NCBI GenBank assembly: GCA_959607715.1
Contig: CAUHNN010000007.1
Coordinates: 28,297 to 92,296, forward strand
Length of the DNA stretch: 64,000 nt
Reading direction: 5' to 3'
From: an uncultured Eggerthella sp.
GTDB lineage: Bacteria > Actinomycetota > Coriobacteriia > Coriobacteriales > Eggerthellaceae
In this document: positions 60,065 to 64,000 of the stretch, piece by piece
Layout: every line of letters begins with the position of its first letter
Position numbering within the stretch: position 1 is the stretch's first letter
The notes under the pieces: model-generated
Databases searched by the model: none
Told to the model about the DNA's origin: nothing
Seen by the model: only the letters and a program-made list of their open reading frames with translations
Made by a program: the position numbers and the translations under genes

Positions 60065-61380
60065 GCCCGATCGTCCTGCCTGAATCTTTCGTTAACAGGG
60101 TGAAATCCCTGTCCTGGCGATTCTGGTTCATCCTGGGCTACGTCATCATCGCCGTCATGTTCGTCTGCTGCTCGCTCGCTTTCGTCTACGCACCCATAAA
60201 CGAAGAAGTCGTCGAACGCCAGACGACCAACCTCACCACCATCGCGCAAGCCGAAGCGCAGGCCCTCAAATCCGTGCCCGACCCCCGTGCGTTCGTCGAG
60301 ACGGCAGGCGAAGGCACGGACCTGCGCATCAGCATCATCGACTCCGATGGCTCGGTCGTGGCGGATTCGACCACCGATCCTTCAACCATGGACAACCACC
60401 TTCATCGCGAAGAAGTGCAGCAAGCCCTTTCCGAAGGGACCGGCTCGTCTATCCGCGTGAGCGAAACCGACGAAACCGAGCGCCTCTACGTGGCGGTGAG
60501 GACAACCTACCAGGACGAAACCATGGTCCTGCGCGTCAGCGAACCGTCGACGGCGTTCAGCACCCTATCGAAAAGCATGCAGGCAACCACCACCATCGCC
60601 ATCGTGGTGTTCTGCCTGATCGCCGCCTTCGTCGCGCTGTTCTCGATCAAGCAATCCGCCGGACCGTTCCGCAAGCTCGATCAGGTGAAGACCGACTTCG
60701 TCGCCAATGCCAGCCACGAGCTGAAAACCCCCGTCGCCGGCATACGCCTCCTTTCCGAGGCGATCCGCGATGCCGCTGAAATCGACGACAAGAAAAGCCT
60801 CAACCTGTTCATCGATCGCCTCGACAACGAAACCGAGCGCCTGCAGCGACTCGTCGTCGACCTACTCGACCTTTCCCGTCTCGAGGAGCGTTCCCAATCA
60901 GACCGCCTGCCCACCGTCGACGTCCATAGCGTTCTGATCACGAGCTACATGGCGCACAAAGGGGAAGCCGAGGACAAGGGCATCGACCTCGTGCTTGACG
61001 ACCGAACCAAACCAGGTATCGACTGCTATGCGCAGATGGAACCGTCGGATGCGTCGCTTGTCTTCGACAACCTGATAGAGAACGCGATCATGTACACCGA
61101 CGAGGGAAGTATTCTGGTTTCCTTCGAGCCCCACGGCAACGAAATCGTCACGACCGTCGCCGATACGGGCATCGGTATTCCCCTTGCCGACCAGACGCGC
61201 ATCTTCGAGCGCTTCTACCGCGTCGACAAGGCTCGCAGCCGCGAAGTGGGCGGCACGGGACTTGGGCTTTCCCTCGTGCGCCACGCCATCGAGCGCTCGC
61301 ACGGCACGATCCGCGTGAAGAGCACGCTTGGGGAAGGCTCCGAATTCATCGCCACGTTCCCTCGCATCAAACGACCGTAG
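60061..61380 (+). CDS. Sensor histidine kinase (PhoR-like)
   Basis: A 439-residue membrane kinase. Two membrane helices (about residues 22-44 and 178-195) flank an extracytoplasmic domain of about 130 residues. The phospho-acceptor His219 is in ANASHELKTPVAGI, the N box is around Asn341, and the G boxes are DTGIGI at 368-373 and GGTGLGLS at 397-404. The ATG overlaps the regulator stop. Absence of a PAS domain is noted. Phosphate sensing is inferred from the pst genes next door. Confidence 0.9.
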   Translation: MSPIVLPESFVNRVKSLSWRFWFILGYVIIAVMFVCCSLAFVYAPINEEVVERQTTNLTTIAQAEAQALKSVPDPRAFVETAGEGTDLRISIIDSDGSVVADSTTDPSTMDNHLHREEVQQALSEGTGSSIRVSETDETERLYVAVRTTYQDETMVLRVSEPSTAFSTLSKSMQATTTIAIVVFCLIAAFVALFSIKQSAGPFRKLDQVKTDFVANASHELKTPVAGIRLLSEAIRDAAEIDDKKSLNLFIDRLDNETERLQRLVVDLLDLSRLEERSQSDRLPTVDVHSVLITSYMAHKGEAEDKGIDLVLDDRTKPGIDCYAQMEPSDASLVFDNLIENAIMYTDEGSILVSFEPHGNEIVTTVADTGIGIPLADQTRIFERFYRVDKARSREVGGTGLGLSLVRHAIERSHGTIRVKSTLGEGSEFIATFPRIKRP

Positions 61381-61464
61381 CCACTTGATGCAGCGCCGAT
61401 ACCCGCGCGGGCGATAGATACGTTCGCGCTGATCTTTATGTCTGCCTGAATCGGATCGGTGCGC

Positions 61465-61470
61465 TATAAT
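61465..61470 (+). promoter_or_regulatory. -10 box of tRNA-Arg
   Basis: A perfect TATAAT 12 bp before the tRNA; the -35 (CTGCCT) is poor. Confidence 0.6.
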
Positions 61471-61482
61471 CGAAAAGCTTTT

Positions 61483-61559
61483 GCTCCTATAGCTCAGCTG
61501 GATAGAGCAGCGGACTTCTAATCCGAAGGTCGTAGGTTCGAATCCTACTAGGAGCGCCA
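61483..61559 (+). tRNA. tRNA-Arg (TCT)
   Basis: A 77-nt tRNA with encoded CCA. Acceptor arms GCTCCTA and TAGGAGC pair, the anticodon loop CTTCTAA has anticodon TCT, and the T loop reads GGTTCGAATCC. Confidence 0.97.
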
Positions 61560-62365
61560 TTATATTGCCTGGTCAACGCTTTTTTCGTGTTGGCCTCTTT
61601 TTTTACGCGGTGCTTTTCGCCTTACAGGAGGGAACCAGGGGAAAATCGCGGGATCAAAACAAACCACGCAGGCCGAGCGGTAAATTCGACCGCATATGCA
61701 TTCTCAAACCAGAGAACGCAGGTCAAATGTCAAGTTGGGCTACATGTGAATTCCCGAACCAAGCCCCTGGCGCGATTCCTGCCGAACAACCGTTCACGTG
61801 AACGGTTGTTATTTAGCAGAAGAATCAAGATAAGGCCCTTCCGATCGTTCCCAATGCAGCGGCGATGGCCGCATCCACTATGTTCATGTTCCACCAACTG
61901 TCCCTCTGCCATAAGCATCTTTGATAGAACCAGAAAGCTACAGGGCCCACTGGTCACTCACGGCAATCATGATCGATCTGGGAATCACTATCTTTGGCTG
62001 CGAGCCAATGCCCCCACGTGCTCAGAACCTCGGATCTTCTCGCTTGAGTACATGAGAGCGCGGCGTCCACCACAGGCTAACGCACGAGTGCACACTGCAA
62101 AGACACGATCGATCCATGGCGAACAATGCGGTTCTGATCGAAACAGGCAAGCCGGTGAGCTTTAGCGGTAGAATTGAGCCCTGTTGATACAGACCGATCG
62201 CAAGCGAAGGCACGCCTTACCCGATCGATGACTCGCGAAGTCCCGACTCAGCTGAAGCGTCCGCCCTCGAATACGACGGAGCACCACGTACTTTTCCCTA
62301 CTTTCACTTCAAGCGGAGATTTAGAACCCACAGCCCTTAGGCCATCCGCGGAAAGGATCTCGTCT
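61560..62365. other. Gene-poor stretch between tRNA-Arg and murI
   Basis: About 800 bp with no recognisable gene. By eye it is lower in GC than its flanks and holds stops in all frames. It contains a 26-bp palindrome and, on the minus strand at 61887-61825, a 20-codon frame starting MNIVDAAIAAALGTI with GGTGGA upstream. A position just after a tRNA is a common integration site, but I find no copy of the tRNA 3' end within it. It may be remnant DNA, a regulatory RNA or the murI leader. Confidence 0.5.
61785..61810. repeat. Perfect 26-bp palindrome
   Basis: AACAACCGTTCAC is followed directly by its exact reverse complement, then by ATTTAG. As RNA it would form a hairpin with a tight loop; as DNA it could be a symmetrical binding site. 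It lies 226 bp after tRNA-Arg. Confidence 0.75.
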
Positions 62366-63223
62366 ATGCATAGCGACGAGGCACCCATAGGCGTTTTCGA
62401 TTCCGGTTTCGGCGGCTTGACCGTCGCCCGCGAAATCATGAAGAAACTCCCTAACGAACGCATCATCTACTACGGCGACACCGCCCATTGCCCCTACGGT
62501 CCGCGGGATCCGAAAGAGGTGCAGGGATTCGTCCTGAACATATGTCGCTGGCTTGTCGATCAAGGCGTCAAGATGATCGTGATCGCCTGCAACACCGCGA
62601 CCGCAGCAGGCCTTGAACTTGCCCAGCGGACCTTCGACATACCCGTCATCGGCGTTGTCGAACCAGGCGCCCGCGCCGCTGCGCGCGCGACCCATAATCG
62701 TCGCGTAGGCGTCATCGCGACAAAGGGCACCGTCGACTCAGGGGCCTACACGTCGGCGATCCGCAACATCGATGCCGGCATCACCGTATTCGCAACGGCA
62801 ACTCCCCGCTTCGTCGAAATAGCCGAACTCGGCATTCGCATGGCACGCGGTCCCATCGAGGATTACATGTCGCTTGCCTCGAAGGTCTACGTCCGTCCTG
62901 AGTTCCAGGAAATCGCTCAAGACTACCTTGATCCGCTCAGGCAGGTGAACATCGATACCCTCGTACTCGGCTGCACCCACTTCCCGTTGCTTAAAGCGCT
63001 TATCGGAAGCGTCATAGGATCCCATGTTCGCTTGATCTCGTCGGCCGAAGAAGTCGCCCTCGATTGCAAGGACCTGCTCACGAGACGTGGATCCTTGGCG
63101 CTCGCCTCCGAAGAACCCGAGCACCGCTTCGTCACTTCCGCCGACAACCTCGAGGAATTCCAGTCCTTCGGAACGCGCGTTCTTCGTAGACCCCTGCCCA
63201 CAATCGAGCATCTTGCCCTGTAA
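62366..63223 (+). CDS. murI: Glutamate racemase
   Basis: A 285-residue enzyme that makes D-glutamate for peptidoglycan. GVFDSGFGGLTVAREI near residues 8-23, IACNTATAAG with the first catalytic Cys near 73-82, and LGCTHFPLLKALI with the second near 198-210 are intact. I chose the ATG at 62366, ten bases after GAAAGGA; the frame opens 64 codons further upstream but that part is not conserved. rdgB follows 17 bp later on the same strand. Confidence 0.96.
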   Translation: MHSDEAPIGVFDSGFGGLTVAREIMKKLPNERIIYYGDTAHCPYGPRDPKEVQGFVLNICRWLVDQGVKMIVIACNTATAAGLELAQRTFDIPVIGVVEPGARAAARATHNRRVGVIATKGTVDSGAYTSAIRNIDAGITVFATATPRFVEIAELGIRMARGPIEDYMSLASKVYVRPEFQEIAQDYLDPLRQVNIDTLVLGCTHFPLLKALIGSVIGSHVRLISSAEEVALDCKDLLTRRGSLALASEEPEHRFVTSADNLEEFQSFGTRVLRRPLPTIEHLAL

Positions 63224-63240
63224 CCACGAAAGGACCATCC

Positions 63241-63840
63241 ATGACCAAAACCGTCATCATCGCAACGAACAATGCCCACAAGGTGGAGGAAATCGAAACC
63301 GCCCTCGACTTCGAAGGATGGCGCTTCCTCAGCCTTAAGCAGGCCAGCATCGCATCGAACCCCGAGGAAACGGGGACGACCTTCGTGGAAAACGCCCGCA
63401 TCAAGGCGTGCGCGGCGTATGAGGCTTCGCAGGATTGCGCGGTCCTCGCCGACGATTCGGGGCTTATCGTCGATGCGCTCGACGGTGCGCCGGGCGTCTA
63501 TTCCTCACGCTACGCCGGCGTCGACGGTGACGATGCGGCGAACAACGCCAAGCTGCTTCGCGAGCTTGAAGGCGTCGCTGATGACAACCGCACCGCGCGT
63601 TTCGTCAGCGTCCTCGTGTTCATCGACGTCGACGGGAAAGAAACCGTCGCCGAAGGATTCGTGGAGGGACGCATCGGCCACCAGGAACGCGGCAGCGAGG
63701 GCTTCGGCTACGACCCGCTCTTCCTTCCCGAAGCCTGCACCGACGGGAAGACCATGGCTGAGCTCACGCAGGACCAGAAGAACAGCATTTCCCATCGCGG
63801 CAACGCGCTGCGCGCCTTGAAGGAAAAAATCGAGGGCTAA
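63241..63840 (+). CDS. rdgB: XTP/dITP pyrophosphatase (RdgB/HAM1)
   Basis: A 199-residue house-cleaning enzyme that removes non-canonical purine triphosphates. VIIATNNAHKVEEIE near residues 5-19, TFVENARIKA near 47-56, LADDSGLIVDALDGAPGVYS near 69-88 and GFGYDPLFLPE near 153-163 are the family motifs. The ATG has GAAAGGACC upstream. It forms a two-gene unit with murI. Confidence 0.96.
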   Translation: MTKTVIIATNNAHKVEEIETALDFEGWRFLSLKQASIASNPEETGTTFVENARIKACAAYEASQDCAVLADDSGLIVDALDGAPGVYSSRYAGVDGDDAANNAKLLRELEGVADDNRTARFVSVLVFIDVDGKETVAEGFVEGRIGHQERGSEGFGYDPLFLPEACTDGKTMAELTQDQKNSISHRGNALRALKEKIEG

Positions 63841-63908
63841 AGCTCCCCTTCCCCTCGATCGCTTTATCGCACGGCAACATATGCTCGCTGAACGGCAGCG
63901 ATATTTGC

Positions 63909-63914
63909 TATAAT
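63909..63914 (+). promoter_or_regulatory. -10 box of tRNA-Pro
   Basis: A perfect TATAAT 14 bp before the tRNA. No good -35 is visible; the small inverted repeat CGCTG/CAGCG occupies that place. Confidence 0.6.
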
Positions 63915-63928
63915 TCGTATTCGTGTCG

Positions 63929-64000
63929 CGGGACGTGGCGCAGTTTGGTAGCGCGCCTGCTTTGGGAGCAGGATGTCGCAGGTTCGAATCCTGTCGTCCC
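63929..64000 (+). tRNA. tRNA-Pro (TGG), cut by the window edge
   Basis: The anticodon stem CCTGC/GCAGG encloses TTTGGGA with anticodon TGG; the T loop is GGTTCGAATCC. The 3' end is cut within the acceptor stem, after CGTCCC, so the last few bases are missing. Confidence 0.95.

Noticed and set aside
61587..62165. A 192-codon frame in the region after tRNA-Arg
   Set aside because: Basic, low-complexity composition, no ribosome site and no recognisable motif; I treat the region as non-coding.
61483..62365. Phage or island attachment site at tRNA-Arg
   Set aside because: No direct copy of the tRNA 3' end and no integrase or mobility gene could be found downstream.
1..64000. CRISPR arrays, insertion sequences or prophage
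   Set aside because: No regularly spaced repeats, transposase, integrase or phage structural genes were found in any part of the window.

Overview
The window looks like core chromosome of a high-GC, anaerobic or microaerobic actinobacterium, most likely class Coriobacteriia (Eggerthellaceae-like). The signs are an actinobacterial gene set with strong Gram-positive ribosome binding sites and frequent GTG/TTG starts, a uvrC-rapZ-yvcK-whiA operon, a gap-pgk-tpiA-secG block, and oxygen-defence genes typical of anaerobes (cytochrome bd with CydDC, a rubredoxin-first rubrerythrin, a 4Fe-4S aldo/keto reductase). The class is an inference from gene content; there is no rRNA gene to confirm it. I see no prophage, insertion sequence, CRISPR array or defence island.

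Layout. 1-3.7 kb: pyrimidine operon pyrR-pyrB-pyrC-carA on the minus strand, with a promoter and a terminator-like leader hairpin. 3.9-10.1 kb: cydAB and cydDC. 10.2-12.5 kb: rubrerythrin, Fe-S aldo/keto reductase and a small diferric-cluster ferredoxin. 12.5-15.2 kb: adenine deaminase and a formate/nitrite channel. 15.4-18.8 kb: a compact cluster of a small possible lipid-binding protein, Fe-alcohol dehydrogenase, fatty-aldehyde-type dehydrogenase and acyl carrier protein. 19-24 kb: amino-acid symporter, DegV, serine acetyltransferase, DUF5662 and HAD genes. 24.2-31.7 kb: a molybdenum module, modABC-moaA-moaC running rightward and fmdE-like-moeA-mog running leftward to meet it. 31.7-36 kb: methyltransferase, CBS protein, MFS exporter and a secreted nuclease lipoprotein. 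36-47 kb: tRNA-Leu, secG, tpiA-pgk-gap, whiA-yvcK-rapZ-uvrC and a CPA1 antiporter. 47-55 kb: tRNA-Lys, tRNA-His, an MBL-fold hydrolase, a lipid kinase, gdhA, argS, a class IV aminotransferase and ornithine carbamoyltransferase. 55-61.4 kb: pstSCAB-phoU diverging from a two-component pair. 61.5-64 kb: tRNA-Arg, an 800-bp stretch without a recognisable gene, murI, rdgB and the start of tRNA-Pro.

How it fits together. The gene set suggests an amino-acid-using anaerobe with molybdoenzymes: Mo uptake and cofactor assembly, glutamate dehydrogenase, carbamoyl-phosphate use by both pyrB and argF, phosphate-starvation uptake, and an oxygen-scavenging quinol oxidase. No clearly new multi-gene system is visible. 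The most unusual items are a molybdate permease fused to a roughly 200-residue extracytoplasmic domain, a 13-bp promoter motif shared by the pyr operon and argF, the alcohol/aldehyde dehydrogenase-ACP cluster, and several operator-like repeats upstream of redox and molybdenum genes.
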